Shown: positions 8,020 to 16,895, counted from the first letter of the stretch. The stretch is 64,000 nucleotides of DNA from Exiguobacterium sp. SL-9 (GCF_004336985.1 NZ_SJUO01000001.1:1-64000); one strand, 5' to 3'. Numbers and translations are program-made. Notes: generated by a model from the letters alone, not told the origin.

Positions 8020-8901
8020 ATGGAGACAGTAAACGCTGCGTTATGGATTCGAGTCAGAAACACGCTTGGGGAGGGCCCGTGTTGGGACGCTGAGCTAAAA
8101 CGATTCTATTGGGTCGATATCGAGGGACATACACTTTGGTGGTACGATGAACAGGAAGATGAACTGTCGTCGTTCGATATGGGACAACAGATCGGGTTTG
8201 CGGTCCCGAAAGTGACAGACGGCGTCGTCGTCGGGTTGAAAGACGGGATTTATGAGTGGGACGAGACGTCAAAAGAGTTCGATAAGATTGTCGAACTCGA
8301 CGACCCGGAAGGAAACCTTCGCTTCAATGACGGGAAAGCCGACCCGTACGGCCGTATCTTCGCCGGAACGCTCCACCTCGACGACGAGGAGAACGAGGCG
8401 ACGCTCTATCGCGTGAACCGCGACGGCACGACCGAGGTCATGTTGAGCGAGTTGACATTATCGAACGGACTGACATGGTCCCCGGACCACTCGATTTTCT
8501 ATCATATCGATACACCGACCGAGACGGTCCGTAAATACCCGTTCGACTTGAAAACGGGAACGCTCGGGGAAGGGGAAGTCGTCATTGATTTTAAAGACGA
8601 GGAAGGATTCCCGGACGGCATGACATCTGATGAGGACGGTTTCTTGTGGATCGCCCATTTTGCCGGCGGGAAAGTGTCGAGATGGAACCCACAAACCGGT
8701 GAGAAAGTGCTCGAGGTGAGCGTCCCTGCTCCGAACGTCACGTCGTGCTGTTTCGTCGGCGACGACTTGAAACAACTCGCTATTACGACGGCACGTGAAG
8801 GAATGGATGAAGCGGCGCTTGAGGCTCATCCTGACGCAGGTTCGGTCTTTAAAATTGATACAGACGTGAAAGGGATGCCGCTCTATCGGTTTGGACGATA
8901 A
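8020..8901 (+). CDS. SMP-30/gluconolactonase (regucalcin)-family protein
   Basis: A six-bladed beta-propeller lactonase-type protein of 293 aa. Family members hydrolyse sugar lactones with one divalent metal. Visible landmarks are LGEGPCW near residue 17 (metal-ligand Glu), RFNDGKADPYGRIFAGT (Asn ligand), LSNGLTWSPD (second Asn) and the FPDGMTSDEDGFLW block with the catalytic Asp. ATG at 8020 follows GAGTGGAGG. A small unknown gene follows by 12 nt with its own binding site, so the two are probably cotranscribed up to the terminator at 9186-9214. The precise substrate cannot be inferred. Confidence 0.88.
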   Translation: METVNAALWIRVRNTLGEGPCWDAELKRFYWVDIEGHTLWWYDEQEDELSSFDMGQQIGFAVPKVTDGVVVGLKDGIYEWDETSKEFDKIVELDDPEGNLRFNDGKADPYGRIFAGTLHLDDEENEATLYRVNRDGTTEVMLSELTLSNGLTWSPDHSIFYHIDTPTETVRKYPFDLKTGTLGEGEVVIDFKDEEGFPDGMTSDEDGFLWIAHFAGGKVSRWNPQTGEKVLEVSVPAPNVTSCCFVGDDLKQLAITTAREGMDEAALEAHPDAGSVFKIDTDVKGMPLYRFGR

Positions 8902-8913
8902 GGAGGTACGAAG

Positions 8914-9177
8914 ATGGTGAAGCGATTGCTCGTTCGGGCGGGAATCGGTTTGGCTCTTGCCGCGGTGGCCCGGGTCGGTATTCAAAAGTTGTTGGGGGCG
9001 AACCGGGAAGAGGATCATACGTATTTGGAGCCGCGGTGGGATGAGACGCCGAGTGTCGATGCAGACAAAGACATGGATGAGGTCGGTCTGACTCAGCTCG
9101 ATTCGATTTATCGGGCCGAATGGCAGGCGAACGCCTATCCGCGCTCAGAAGCTGAACGGAGAGCGTTAGAGGAATAG
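8914..9177 (+). CDS. Small 87-aa hypothetical protein, N-terminal hydrophobic helix
   Basis: ATG at 8914 is preceded by AAGGAGG. Residues 3-27 form a basic then hydrophobic helix (RAGIGLALAAVA), followed by an acidic, soluble tail rich in Asp and Glu. It may be a membrane-anchored small protein. No family is recognised. It lies 12 nt behind the SMP-30 gene and ends just before the terminator. Confidence 0.7.
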   Translation: MVKRLLVRAGIGLALAAVARVGIQKLLGANREEDHTYLEPRWDETPSVDADKDMDEVGLTQLDSIYRAEWQANAYPRSEAERRALEE

Positions 9178-9185
9178 AGAGGAGG

Positions 9186-9214
9186 AACACGTCCGTGAAC
9201 GGGCGTGTTTTTTC
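9186..9214 (+). terminator. Intrinsic terminator after the SMP-30 operon
   Basis: AACACGTCC pairs with GGGCGTGTT (one G-T wobble) around a short loop and is followed by TTTTTTC. The -35 of the next gene starts directly behind it. Confidence 0.75.
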
Positions 9215-9263
9215 TTGACAATATGATAACGACCCGTCATTATCTAAAAAGTAATGATTACGA
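9215..9263 (+). promoter_or_regulatory. Promoter with Zur-like operator before the CobW-type GTPase
   Basis: TTGACA (9215-9220) and CATTAT (9238-9243) are 17 bp apart. Immediately downstream, AAGTAAT-G-ATTACGA (9249-9263) matches the 7-1-7 Zur box known from Bacillus (TCGTAAT-N-ATTACGA) at 12 of 14 arm positions. A second dyad, GATAACGAC-CC-GTCATTATC (9224-9243), overlaps the spacer and -10 and resembles Fur-family sites with a one-base spacing difference. The position over the start of transcription fits repression. Confidence 0.65.
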
Positions 9264-9279
9264 TTTAGGAGTGGGGATA

Positions 9280-10473
9280 ATGAAGCAAATTCCAATCACG
9301 GTGCTGTCCGGTTATTTAGGGAGCGGTAAGACGACACTATTGAACCATATATTGAACAATCGGGATGGGAAGAAGTACGCCGTCATCGTCAACGACATGA
9401 GCGAGTTGAATATCGATGAGCGATTGATCGAGCAGGGTGGATTCTCGCGGACGGACGAGAAATTGGTCGAGCTATCGAACGGTTGCATCTGTTGTACGCT
9501 CCGTGAGGACTTGCTCGAGGCGGTGCAGGAAATTACGAACGACCGTGACCTTGATGGGATGATCATCGAGTCATCAGGCATCTCAGAACCGATTCCGGTC
9601 GCTCAAACGTTTACATACGCCGATGACGTCCTCGGCATCGATTTGACGAGCCGCGTCTATATCGATGCGATGGTGACGGTCGTCGATGCGTTTCGATTCT
9701 TGAAAGATTTCAACTCGGGCGAGTCGCTCCATGAACGCAAACAGGCGATTGACGCGACAGATGTACGCGAAGTCGTCGACCTGCTCGTCGACCAAATCGA
9801 ATTCGCGGACATCATCGTCTTGAACAAAGCGGACCGGGTGACCGTGACGGAACTCGACGAGATGGCCGGGCTGTTGAAGGCGCTCAATCCAACCGCCAAA
9901 CTGTTGACGTCGGTCCATGCGAACGTAGAATTGACCGAGCTGTTAGACGTCAAGTTGTTCGATTTCGACCAGGCGATGCACGCCGCTGGCTGGATTCAAG
10001 AACTTGAGGCGGAAGCACACACACCGGAGACAGAGGAATACGGGATCAGCTCGTTCGTGTATCGGCGACGTCGACCGTTCCACCCGGAGCGTCTCCACGC
10101 CTGGATTGAAGCGTTCCCGGAGCAAGTCGTCCGCGCCAAAGGCTTTTTATGGATCGCTTCCCGGAACGACCTCGCTTGCCTGTTCTCACAGGCAGGTTAT
10201 GCCTCGACGCTTGAACATGCTGGTCGCTGGCTCGCGACGCTTCCGGAGGAAGAGCGTCGTCTTATGTTCGCGGCAGAACCGGAGCTCACTGCCGACTACG
10301 TCGAGCCGTACGGGGATCGCCAGACAGAACTCGTCTTGATCGGGCAGCGGATGGAGCGTTCGGTCATCGAGGCGGAATTAGATGATTGTCTGTTGACAGA
10401 CGAGGAGATGACTTCTGACTGGACGACGTTGCAGGATACGCTTCCGGGAAATGGTATCGTGACTTTCACATAA
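9280..10473 (+). CDS. CobW/COG0523-family GTPase, putative zinc metallochaperone
   Basis: COG0523 G3E GTPases deliver metals; those behind Zur boxes (YciC/ZagA type) act in zinc starvation. The 397-aa protein has Walker A GYLGSGKTT (residues 9-17), the metal-binding CICC motif near residue 70 (NGCICCTL), ESSGISEP as Walker B/switch II, NKAD for guanine recognition, and a C-terminal CobW_C domain from about residue 255 (SSFVYRRRRPFHPERL). ATG at 9280 follows TTTAGGAGTGGGGAT. It stands alone behind the promoter and operator at 9215-9263. The zinc role is inferred from the operator and the family. Confidence 0.88.
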   Translation: MKQIPITVLSGYLGSGKTTLLNHILNNRDGKKYAVIVNDMSELNIDERLIEQGGFSRTDEKLVELSNGCICCTLREDLLEAVQEITNDRDLDGMIIESSGISEPIPVAQTFTYADDVLGIDLTSRVYIDAMVTVVDAFRFLKDFNSGESLHERKQAIDATDVREVVDLLVDQIEFADIIVLNKADRVTVTELDEMAGLLKALNPTAKLLTSVHANVELTELLDVKLFDFDQAMHAAGWIQELEAEAHTPETEEYGISSFVYRRRRPFHPERLHAWIEAFPEQVVRAKGFLWIASRNDLACLFSQAGYASTLEHAGRWLATLPEEERRLMFAAEPELTADYVEPYGDRQTELVLIGQRMERSVIEAELDDCLLTDEEMTSDWTTLQDTLPGNGIVTFT

Positions 10474-10477
10474 ACCG

Positions 10478-10506
10478 TTTACAAACTTGGCGTGTTCGTC
10501 TATACT
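10478..10506 (+). promoter_or_regulatory. Sigma-A promoter of the ykoFEDC operon
   Basis: TTTACA (10478-10483) and TATACT (10501-10506) are spaced by 17 bp, 30 bp before the TPP aptamer. Confidence 0.75.
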
Positions 10507-10535
10507 TCTCGTTGCATAGACAACCGCATACATTG

Positions 10536-10687
10536 GACTACACTAGGGGTGCTTCGGCTGAGATGTGAGCATGGCTCCAATCCCTTATGACTCGATCCGG
10601 GTAATACCGGCGTGAGGAAGTGTGGCACTTTTTCTAATGGACTTAAATTGGACGAGTGGCCGCATTCTCATGGATGCGGCTTTTTTT
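10536..10687 (+). promoter_or_regulatory. TPP (THI-box) riboswitch with terminator
   Basis: The aptamer (about 10536-10622) shows the conserved blocks ACTAGGGGTGC, GGCTGAGATG and GATCCGGGTAATACCGGCGT followed by GAGGAAGTG. Downstream, GCCGCAT (10659-10665) pairs with ATGCGGC (10674-10680), followed by T7, as the expression platform. Thiamine pyrophosphate should switch off the transporter operon. Confidence 0.96.
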
Positions 10688-10715
10688 GTGTAACAAACCA
10701 TAGGGGGAATGAATT

Positions 10716-11309
10716 ATGAACAAGCAATGTGGGACGAGCCCGATCGTCGGGTTCCGCTTTACGCTGAGCCCGATGACATCCGATTTCGTGAGCGTCATCA
10801 AAGGGGCATTGAAGGAGACGGATCTTCGTAACGTCTGGCGGCATACCGATGACGTCTCGACGGTCATCCGTGGCCGCAGTGAGCATGTGTTCGACGTGGC
10901 CAAGGCCGTTCTGTCACATGCGACGAAGACAGGGACCCACGTCTCGATGAGCGGGACGTTCTCGGTCGGCTGTCCAGGCGACACGGCAGGAGACAATCTT
11001 CTCGACGTGACGACAGAGCCGGTGAATGGCAAGGTGGGTTCGCAATACGTGTCTTCACAATTTGCGCTCTATCCGCTTGGTGACGCAAACTATATGGATA
11101 TCATCTACGAGGAAATTGACTTTGCGAGAGAGCGAGGCGTCTTCAACGACTCGATGCACTACGCCTCAGGCATTCATGGGGACATCGAGCCGGTGTTCGC
11201 TTTCTATGAGGCGACATTCGACCGGGTTCGTGCGAAAACGAGCCATGTCGTCATGACGGTCACGTTCAGCGTGAACAGTCCGTCACACGGGGGACGCATC
11301 GATGCTTAA
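10716..11309 (+). CDS. ykoF: YkoF-family thiamine/HMP-binding protein
   Basis: YkoF binds thiamine or its pyrimidine moiety in the cytoplasm; its exact role beside the ykoEDC transporter is not settled. The 197-aa protein has two related halves (CGTSPIVGFRFTLSP near the start and KVGSQYVSSQFALYPLG at about residue 108), as expected for the tandem ACT-like repeats of YkoF. ATG at 10716 follows CATAGGGGGAATGAATT. First gene of the ykoFEDC operon behind the TPP riboswitch; its end overlaps ykoE by 8 nt. Confidence 0.92.
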   Translation: MNKQCGTSPIVGFRFTLSPMTSDFVSVIKGALKETDLRNVWRHTDDVSTVIRGRSEHVFDVAKAVLSHATKTGTHVSMSGTFSVGCPGDTAGDNLLDVTTEPVNGKVGSQYVSSQFALYPLGDANYMDIIYEEIDFARERGVFNDSMHYASGIHGDIEPVFAFYEATFDRVRAKTSHVVMTVTFSVNSPSHGGRIDA

Positions 11310-11877
11310 ATCATGGAAGTTAAAAGAAATCGTCTTATTGTCGATTTTATCGGTCGTGTTCGCTGTCGTCTATTTGGCGTTCGTCCATATCGGGAACCTT
11401 TGGGCCGGCTTGATCGGACCGATCGCGTACGAGTGGATCTTTGGGATTTGGTTCATCGTCTCGATTATCGCGGCCTATATCATTCGCAGACCTGGCGCCG
11501 CATTTTTGTCCGAAGTGCTTGCGGCGACGATTGAGATGATGATTGGCAACGCCATCGGACCGCGCATCATTTTAGTCGGGATCATACAAGGACTCGGGGC
11601 AGAGGCGGCGTTCGCATTGACCGGTTATAGACGCTATGACCTTTGGGTGCTCATGCTCGCTGGCTTCGGAGCGGCTGTGACAAGTTTCGCGTATACATAC
11701 GTCATGGGAGGTCTTACCGCCCTCAGTCCGACATACGTGGCGACCATGTTCGCACTACGCGCGACGAGTGGGATGCTCATCGCTGGCCTTGGAGGGAAGC
11801 TTTTAAGTGACTTGTTGCTTCGCACGGGAGCGCTTGAAGGGTATGCCCTCGCGCGTCAAGGCCGTATCCATGGTTGA
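11302..11877 (+). CDS. ykoE: Thiamine ECF transporter S component YkoE
   Basis: The substrate-binding membrane subunit of the ykoEDC ECF transporter. The 191-aa protein has about five or six hydrophobic segments (residues 8-30, 42-60, 66-85, 90-105, 112-135, 142-165), and the ECF-S family motif region with GLGAEAAFALTGYRRY. ATG 11302 overlaps the end of ykoF by 8 nt, which suggests translational coupling. The downstream ATPase start overlaps its own stop. Confidence 0.93.
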   Translation: MLKSWKLKEIVLLSILSVVFAVVYLAFVHIGNLWAGLIGPIAYEWIFGIWFIVSIIAAYIIRRPGAAFLSEVLAATIEMMIGNAIGPRIILVGIIQGLGAEAAFALTGYRRYDLWVLMLAGFGAAVTSFAYTYVMGGLTALSPTYVATMFALRATSGMLIAGLGGKLLSDLLLRTGALEGYALARQGRIHG

Positions 11878-13198
11878 CGCAGAATATTTGTCGTTTCGTT
11901 ATCCGGACAAAACATCCGATGTCTTAACGAATCTCACACTCCGTCTCACAAAAGGGAGAACGCTGATCACAGGGGCGAGCGGGTCAGGGAAATCGACACT
12001 GTTCTGTTTGATGAATCGTCTCTATCCAGACAATTGCGATGGAATCGTGACGGGCAGACTGCACTTGTTTGACCGCTCCTATGATACGTATGAAGCTGGC
12101 GAAGTGAATCGTCGCGTCGGAACGGTGTTTCAAGACCCGGACAGTCAGTTCGTCATGCAGACGGTCGAAGAAGAATTGATTTTCACGCTCGAAAACTTTG
12201 CCGTCGCGAGAGACGAGATGATGGATCGTGTCACCCAGATGCTAGAGGCGTTACAGTTGACGGACTATCGGCACCGTAACATCCATGACCTATCAGGAGG
12301 TGAGAAGCAACAAGTTGCTGTCGCGTGTGCGTTAATTGGCCGTCCGGAGTGGCTCCTCCTTGATGAGCCGCTCGCTCACCTTGATCCTGAGACCGCCCAT
12401 TATTTCGTTCGATGGCTCGACGACATCGCGGAGACGATAAACATTGTCGTGATTGAGCATCGGCCATATATATGGGGGGACTTCTTTGACAGACAAGTGA
12501 AGCTCGTGAACGGGCGCATTGACTATGACGGGCCGTTCATCGTCCGACCAGATTATGTGTTCTCTCCGATTCGAACCGAACGTGGAAAAGAATTTTTATT
12601 TCACATACCGAAATGTGAAAGAAAAACATTTCACTTAGCAGCGAGCAAAATGAAAGTCGCCAAGGGCGATCTCATTGCCGTGCTCGGTCGAAACGGCAGC
12701 GGGAAGTCGACATGGCTTCGAAGCCTCGCCCGGGAATATCATGAAGTCGGCCTCGTCCCGCAATCTCCGGCCCATCTCTTCGTTACGAGTGATGTGACAC
12801 ATGAACTATCATACGGTCATAATCGCCCGATTGAGGACATCTTGATGCGGCTCGGGCTCGGTTCGATGCGTGACCACCACCCGCTCTCTCTGAGTCACGG
12901 TCAAAAGCGAAGGCTCGCGATCGGAGTGATGATGCTCTCGAATAAACGATTGATTGCCTTTGATGAACCGACCGCCGGTCAAGATGAGGTGTCGCTTCGT
13001 GCGCTCTATGACTTGATGGCTGAACGAGTACGCGCCGGCCATACGGTTTTGTTTGTGACGCACGACCTCAGTTTTGCCCGAATTGCGAACACCTATTACT
13101 TGATGTGTGACGGCAACTTGAGCGGGCCATATGATCCTTCACTTTGGGATGATCCGGGATTACTAAGGTCCCACGGCTTATTGATGGAGGAATCGTGA
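11870..13198 (+). CDS. ykoD: Thiamine ECF transporter ATPase YkoD (two fused ABC domains)
   Basis: It energises the ECF transporter. The 442-aa protein fuses two ABC ATPases. The first has Walker A GASGSGKS (residues 35-42), the signature LSGGEKQQ and Walker B LLLDEP. The second, from about residue 255, has GRNGSGKS near 272-279, a weaker signature LSHGQKRR and LIAFDEPTAG. ATG at 11870 is preferred because AAGG lies 8 nt upstream and it overlaps ykoE by 8 nt. It corresponds to the EcfA1-EcfA2 pair as a single chain, as in Bacillus. Confidence 0.93.
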   Translation: MVDAEYLSFRYPDKTSDVLTNLTLRLTKGRTLITGASGSGKSTLFCLMNRLYPDNCDGIVTGRLHLFDRSYDTYEAGEVNRRVGTVFQDPDSQFVMQTVEEELIFTLENFAVARDEMMDRVTQMLEALQLTDYRHRNIHDLSGGEKQQVAVACALIGRPEWLLLDEPLAHLDPETAHYFVRWLDDIAETINIVVIEHRPYIWGDFFDRQVKLVNGRIDYDGPFIVRPDYVFSPIRTERGKEFLFHIPKCERKTFHLAASKMKVAKGDLIAVLGRNGSGKSTWLRSLAREYHEVGLVPQSPAHLFVTSDVTHELSYGHNRPIEDILMRLGLGSMRDHHPLSLSHGQKRRLAIGVMMLSNKRLIAFDEPTAGQDEVSLRALYDLMAERVRAGHTVLFVTHDLSFARIANTYYLMCDGNLSGPYDPSLWDDPGLLRSHGLLMEES

Positions 13199-13935
13199 TG
13201 ACGTTTCATGAAATGAACCCGACGATTAAATTTTTGACCGTGACGTGTCTCATGTTCGGTCTCGCCTTTATGTATAATCCTTGGACGCCACTTGTTGTTT
13301 TTCTCGGTACGTTGGCCCTTCAAACGCTCTTCTCTGCCGTGAGCTGGAGAAGATGGGGATTGTTCATGATTCCGTTTCTATTGACCGCGCTCGGAACGCT
13401 TTGGACGTCGCTCGTCTTTGGAAAGCAGACAAGTGGAGATGTCATGTTCAAGCTGTTTGGCAATGATGTGACCGACGAGAATGTGAGGTTAGCAGCGACG
13501 CTCTCCTTACGTGTGTTGGCATTCACAGCCTTGTCGCTTCTGTTCACGCTGACGACGGATCCAAAGCGGTTCGTTTACAGTTTGATGCAACAAGGGAAAT
13601 TGTCACCAAAAATCGCCTACAGTGTGTTCGTCGGATTTCGTTTCTTCCCGATTTTAAAGAATGAACTGATGCAACTGTATGAGACACATGCGTTACGTGG
13701 CGTGCGCTTAGAGACACGTCTCGATCATATTCGCCACGCCCCGAAACTAATCATTCCGCTGCTTGCCGGATCGATCCGACAAGCGGAACGAATCGCGTTC
13801 TCGATGGAGGCGCGCGGATTTACAGGGGAACCTCGAGCTACGTATGAAGTTGTCGCCGTCACGAGGAACGATTTTCTGTTGGCGTCACTGTTGTTCCTAT
13901 TGTTCGGAGTAAGCACATGGGTTGGCGTACGTTAA
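13198..13935 (+). CDS. ykoC: Thiamine ECF transporter T component YkoC
   Basis: The transmembrane coupling subunit (CbiQ/EcfT type) of 245 aa. Hydrophobic segments lie at about residues 15-45, 50-75, 95-115 and 222-243. The cytoplasmic coupling motifs are HALRGVRLETR (Ala-Arg-Gly type, around 160) and MEARGFTGEPR (around 202), which contact the two ATPases. ATG 13198 overlaps the ykoD stop by 1 nt, with GGAGG 7 nt upstream; GTG 13195 is an alternative. Last gene of the operon, before a strong terminator. Confidence 0.92.
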   Translation: MTFHEMNPTIKFLTVTCLMFGLAFMYNPWTPLVVFLGTLALQTLFSAVSWRRWGLFMIPFLLTALGTLWTSLVFGKQTSGDVMFKLFGNDVTDENVRLAATLSLRVLAFTALSLLFTLTTDPKRFVYSLMQQGKLSPKIAYSVFVGFRFFPILKNELMQLYETHALRGVRLETRLDHIRHAPKLIIPLLAGSIRQAERIAFSMEARGFTGEPRATYEVVAVTRNDFLLASLLFLLFGVSTWVGVR

Positions 13936-13970
13936 AAACAGGACGACTCACTTGGAGTCGTCCTGTTTCG
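13936..13970. terminator. Bidirectional terminator between ykoC and the DUF1643-like gene
   Basis: A perfect 14-bp stem, AAACAGGACGACTC with GAGTCGTCCTGTTT, closes a 5-nt loop, with T-rich flanks on both strands. The minus-strand gene's stop lies inside it. Confidence 0.88.
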
Positions 13971-14535
13971 TTTCTTTCACGATTCTAAATTTCGGTTTGA
14001 TCGATTCATTATTGAACGCCTCGAGCACCGTGTTCTCATTGGCCATGCGAATCTGTTGCGGCTCGCCTTTTGAAGTCGTGCCGATACAGAACATGTGCGC
14101 CTCATGGTCGGCGAAAAGCGTCTTGTATGGCGTTGCGTGGTGCATCAGGCGTCCTGGCGAGCCCCAGCCGACAATGATCATGCCGCCGCTTGCTTCGACT
14201 TCGTCGAGCGTTTCTTCGACGTAATGAAAGTTCACTTCGTCGAGTTGCGATTCGACGTAGGGAAGATTGTCATTGATGGCAAGTGTCGGGACGAGACTGA
14301 TCACGCGCATCTCACGGATCGGTTGATCGAGATGGTTCCGCATGAGCATATACGCCCGTTGTGTCGTTGTACCGGACAAGAAGGCATCGCTCATTCGGGG
14401 CGAGTAGATGATGACGGCACAGATGACGCCGTCGATGACATCGGTGAATTCGTACGAGCGCAGGTAGCGTTTCGTCTTATCCTCATTGAAGACCGACTTG
14501 ACGCGAATCGTCACTTCCTCGATATGGGTATTCAT
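13948..14535 (-). CDS. DUF1643-like protein, unknown function
   Basis: The 195-aa cytoplasmic protein fits the DUF1643 pattern from memory: RYLRSYEF near residue 23, IIYSPRMSDAF around 42, TTTQRAYML, the IIVGWGSPG block around 120, and CIGTTSKGEPQQ near 152. Function of the family is unknown. ATG at 14535 follows GTGAGGAAATCTT. It is separated by only 35 nt from the upstream transglycosylase gene on the same strand and may be cotranscribed with it. Confidence 0.65.
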   Translation of the reverse strand: MNTHIEEVTIRVKSVFNEDKTKRYLRSYEFTDVIDGVICAVIIYSPRMSDAFLSGTTTQRAYMLMRNHLDQPIREMRVISLVPTLAINDNLPYVESQLDEVNFHYVEETLDEVEASGGMIIVGWGSPGRLMHHATPYKTLFADHEAHMFCIGTTSKGEPQQIRMANENTVLEAFNNESIKPKFRIVKETKQDDSK

Positions 14536-14569
14536 AAGATTTCCTCACTTTTAATCAAATAGTGCCAGG

Positions 14570-15262
14570 TCAGACCCAGCCTGCGAACCATTCCAAGTAG
14601 CGGATCGTGTAGCGCGCGACACGTTGAGTCACCGACGCTTTGTCGTCCGGTAAAGAAGACACATCGGTTTGATAGGATTCATAAAATGACATCACATCAT
14701 TGACATATTGTTCACTGCGGTTGTACTCGAAGATGGCGTTTCGAATCGAGTCCGTCGAGTCTGCCGTCGTCCCGCCGTGCTCGCTCAAATAGTAAGCGGC
14801 TGTATGGGCCGAGTCGACGAGACTATGCGGGTCCGCCTTGCCGTCATTGTTCCCATCGCGTCCGAGACCACCGTATTGTTCGATGAGCGCGAGATCTGTC
14901 AAATCAACCTCGTCCTCAGGAACATCGCCTTTTTGATCGTCCGTGTCATATTGCCAACCGAGCCACGTCCGCGGCATGAATTGGAACGGGCCGATTGCCC
15001 CGACCGAGGAACGCATCGATGAACTGTGGGAGAAAATCGTCTCGACACGATGCACGGCGGCGAGCAGACGCCAATCGACGTCATACGTGGACGCGGCATC
15101 CTCGTAGACATCGCGATGGATGGCTGGGACCCCGTGATCCCCGTAGTAGGCCCGGTAAAGGGCATTGTTCACTTTATCATGTTGACCAAACCAGCCGATT
15201 GCGCCGAGGCACAGCACGATCACAAGCATGAGACCGGTCAGTCGCAAAATCAATCGTTTCAA
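14570..15262 (-). CDS. Membrane-anchored lytic transglycosylase (SLT domain)
   Basis: It cleaves peptidoglycan glycan strands. The 230-aa protein starts at TTG 15262, which has AGGAGG 8 nt upstream; the longer frame has no such site. An N-terminal hydrophobic anchor (residues 6-25) is followed by an SLT-type domain: LAAVHRVET with the catalytic Glu around residue 81, SSVGAIGPFQFMPRTWLGW, and DLTDLA further on. The C-terminal part includes AAYYLSEHGG and YNRSEQYVNDV. It acts outside the membrane, probably in wall turnover. Divergent from the CPBP protease gene. Confidence 0.88.
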   Translation of the reverse strand: MKRLILRLTGLMLVIVLCLGAIGWFGQHDKVNNALYRAYYGDHGVPAIHRDVYEDAASTYDVDWRLLAAVHRVETIFSHSSSMRSSVGAIGPFQFMPRTWLGWQYDTDDQKGDVPEDEVDLTDLALIEQYGGLGRDGNNDGKADPHSLVDSAHTAAYYLSEHGGTTADSTDSIRNAIFEYNRSEQYVNDVMSFYESYQTDVSSLPDDKASVTQRVARYTIRYLEWFAGWV

Positions 15263-15340
15263 GATTCCGCCTCCTAGCTTTCTAGACAATACCCGAATAG
15301 TGTAGCATATAGCTAACAGGAAGGACAGGAGTGGATATCG

Positions 15341-16039
15341 ATGCTCGAACAGGCCGTCTTTACAATCATTCTCATGTATTTGTTGATCGTCCAATTGTTC
15401 AACGCCCGGCTGATGAAGCCGATGATTGAAGCGCTCGGAAGGGGACGCGTCTATGAACAGACGGTCAAGTCGTCGTGGGGGCTGACCTTGCTCTTGCTCG
15501 CCCTCGTTTTCTTGTTTAATGTCCCGCCCGAGGCGGTCGGGCTCGGATTTGCTCCGATTGTGGGCGACGTCCGGGCTTGGAAGTTCTTCTTTTTCACGAC
15601 CGTGCTCATCTCCGTGCTGTTGGCATTCTATTTGCTCGTCAAAACCTCAACACATTTACGGCGGAAGTTACGACCGTATTACGATCTCGAGATTGAGCGG
15701 TTGCTCTTGCCCCGAACGAATATTGAGGCGAAGGCGTGGGGCGCGGTCTCGTGGACGGCCGGTGTGACCGAGGAATTCATTTTCCGAGGTGTGTTGCTCT
15801 ACACGATATCACTTTACCTCGATGTGTCTTCCCCGATGCTCGCCTTCATCGGCGGGGCCATGTTCGGATTGGCCCATGCCTATCAAGGTGTCAGAGGGAC
15901 CCTCGTGACCGGGCTCGTCGGTTGGGGTCTCGGCTATCTCTATTTGACGATGGGCGTGCTATGGCCGGTGATGGTCGTCCACACTTTACTCGACCTTATC
16001 GCAGGGCCGGTTCATGTCGCCGATTCAGAAACTGACTGA
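15341..16039 (+). CDS. CPBP-family intramembrane glutamic protease
   Basis: CPBP (Abi/CAAX) proteases cleave prenylated or transmembrane substrates; bacterial roles include bacteriocin immunity. The 232-aa protein has about six to eight hydrophobic segments and the three catalytic motifs: EEFIFRG around residue 145, FGLAHAYQ around 175, and the final HTLLDL near 213. ATG at 15341 follows GGACAGGAG. Its 3' end overlaps the convergent hydrolase gene by 44 nt. Confidence 0.9.
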   Translation: MLEQAVFTIILMYLLIVQLFNARLMKPMIEALGRGRVYEQTVKSSWGLTLLLLALVFLFNVPPEAVGLGFAPIVGDVRAWKFFFFTTVLISVLLAFYLLVKTSTHLRRKLRPYYDLEIERLLLPRTNIEAKAWGAVSWTAGVTEEFIFRGVLLYTISLYLDVSSPMLAFIGGAMFGLAHAYQGVRGTLVTGLVGWGLGYLYLTMGVLWPVMVVHTLLDLIAGPVHVADSETD

Positions 16040-16895
16040 CGGCCGCCTCGTAGGCGGGCTGGTCTTTCAAAATACAGTTCGTGTGTTCGGCACCATGGAT
16101 GAGGGCGATCTCGTTTTGCCGGTTGAGCGCATTCATCTCGACCGACATCCATGTCGGCACGAAATCATCTTTCGTTCCGTGAATAAACAACACGGGTGCA
16201 TCAATCGCTGAGAGTTCGTGTTTCGGACGTACTTGATGCATCCGGAAACCGGCTCGTGTCCATAGGAAGTAGTCAATCCCCGGTAAGAGCAGGTCACCAG
16301 GCAAACGATGCAACACGTTCAACTGATGACGCATGAGCTGTCTCATATCGTCGAACGGGCATTCGGCAATCAAGAAGTCGACTTTTGTCAGCGGTCCGGC
16401 CTGTAAAATCGAGGCGGCACCCATCGAGACACCGTGTAACCCGACTTCCGAGACCGTTTCGTTGGCCCGCAACCAATCGACCCAGTCCACGATGTCATGC
16501 TTCTCATGATAGCCGTAGGACGCGTAGACGCCCTCAGATTCACCGTGGGAACGTAAATCGACGGCGAGCAGATTGTAACCGAGGCGGTGGAACATCGCCA
16601 AATGTGGGGCCATGAAACTGTGAGAGGCAGTGTAACCGTGAACGAAGACAATCCATTTCGTCGAGCCTTCGTTGCGATACACACGCCCATACAGGCGGTA
16701 CCCGTCTTGAGAACGGAGCGAGACGTGTTCGAACGGCACGTCATGGTAAAACGATTGATCTTCCTTCGTATAGGGGGCCAAGAGCATCTCGGGTGTCTTG
16801 CGCTTACCTCGAGTCATGCGCTTGAACGCGTAATAGCTGATGGCATAGTAACCGGTGAGTAATGTGGCAAGTCCAACTTTCCATCTTTTCTGCAT
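15996..16895 (-). CDS. Membrane-anchored alpha/beta hydrolase
   Basis: A serine hydrolase of 299 aa with unknown substrate. An N-terminal hydrophobic segment (residues 7-25) could anchor it. The fold is marked by VFVHGYTASHSF (oxyanion region, about 82-93), the nucleophile elbow GVSMGA (about 154), the acid in FIHGTKDDFVP (about 243) and the base in GAEHTN (about 271). It resembles the YqkD-type hydrolases of Bacillus. It converges on the CPBP gene with a 44-nt tail overlap and no separate terminator. Confidence 0.88.
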   Translation of the reverse strand: MQKRWKVGLATLLTGYYAISYYAFKRMTRGKRKTPEMLLAPYTKEDQSFYHDVPFEHVSLRSQDGYRLYGRVYRNEGSTKWIVFVHGYTASHSFMAPHLAMFHRLGYNLLAVDLRSHGESEGVYASYGYHEKHDIVDWVDWLRANETVSEVGLHGVSMGAASILQAGPLTKVDFLIAECPFDDMRQLMRHQLNVLHRLPGDLLLPGIDYFLWTRAGFRMHQVRPKHELSAIDAPVLFIHGTKDDFVPTWMSVEMNALNRQNEIALIHGAEHTNCILKDQPAYEAAVSQFLNRRHEPALR

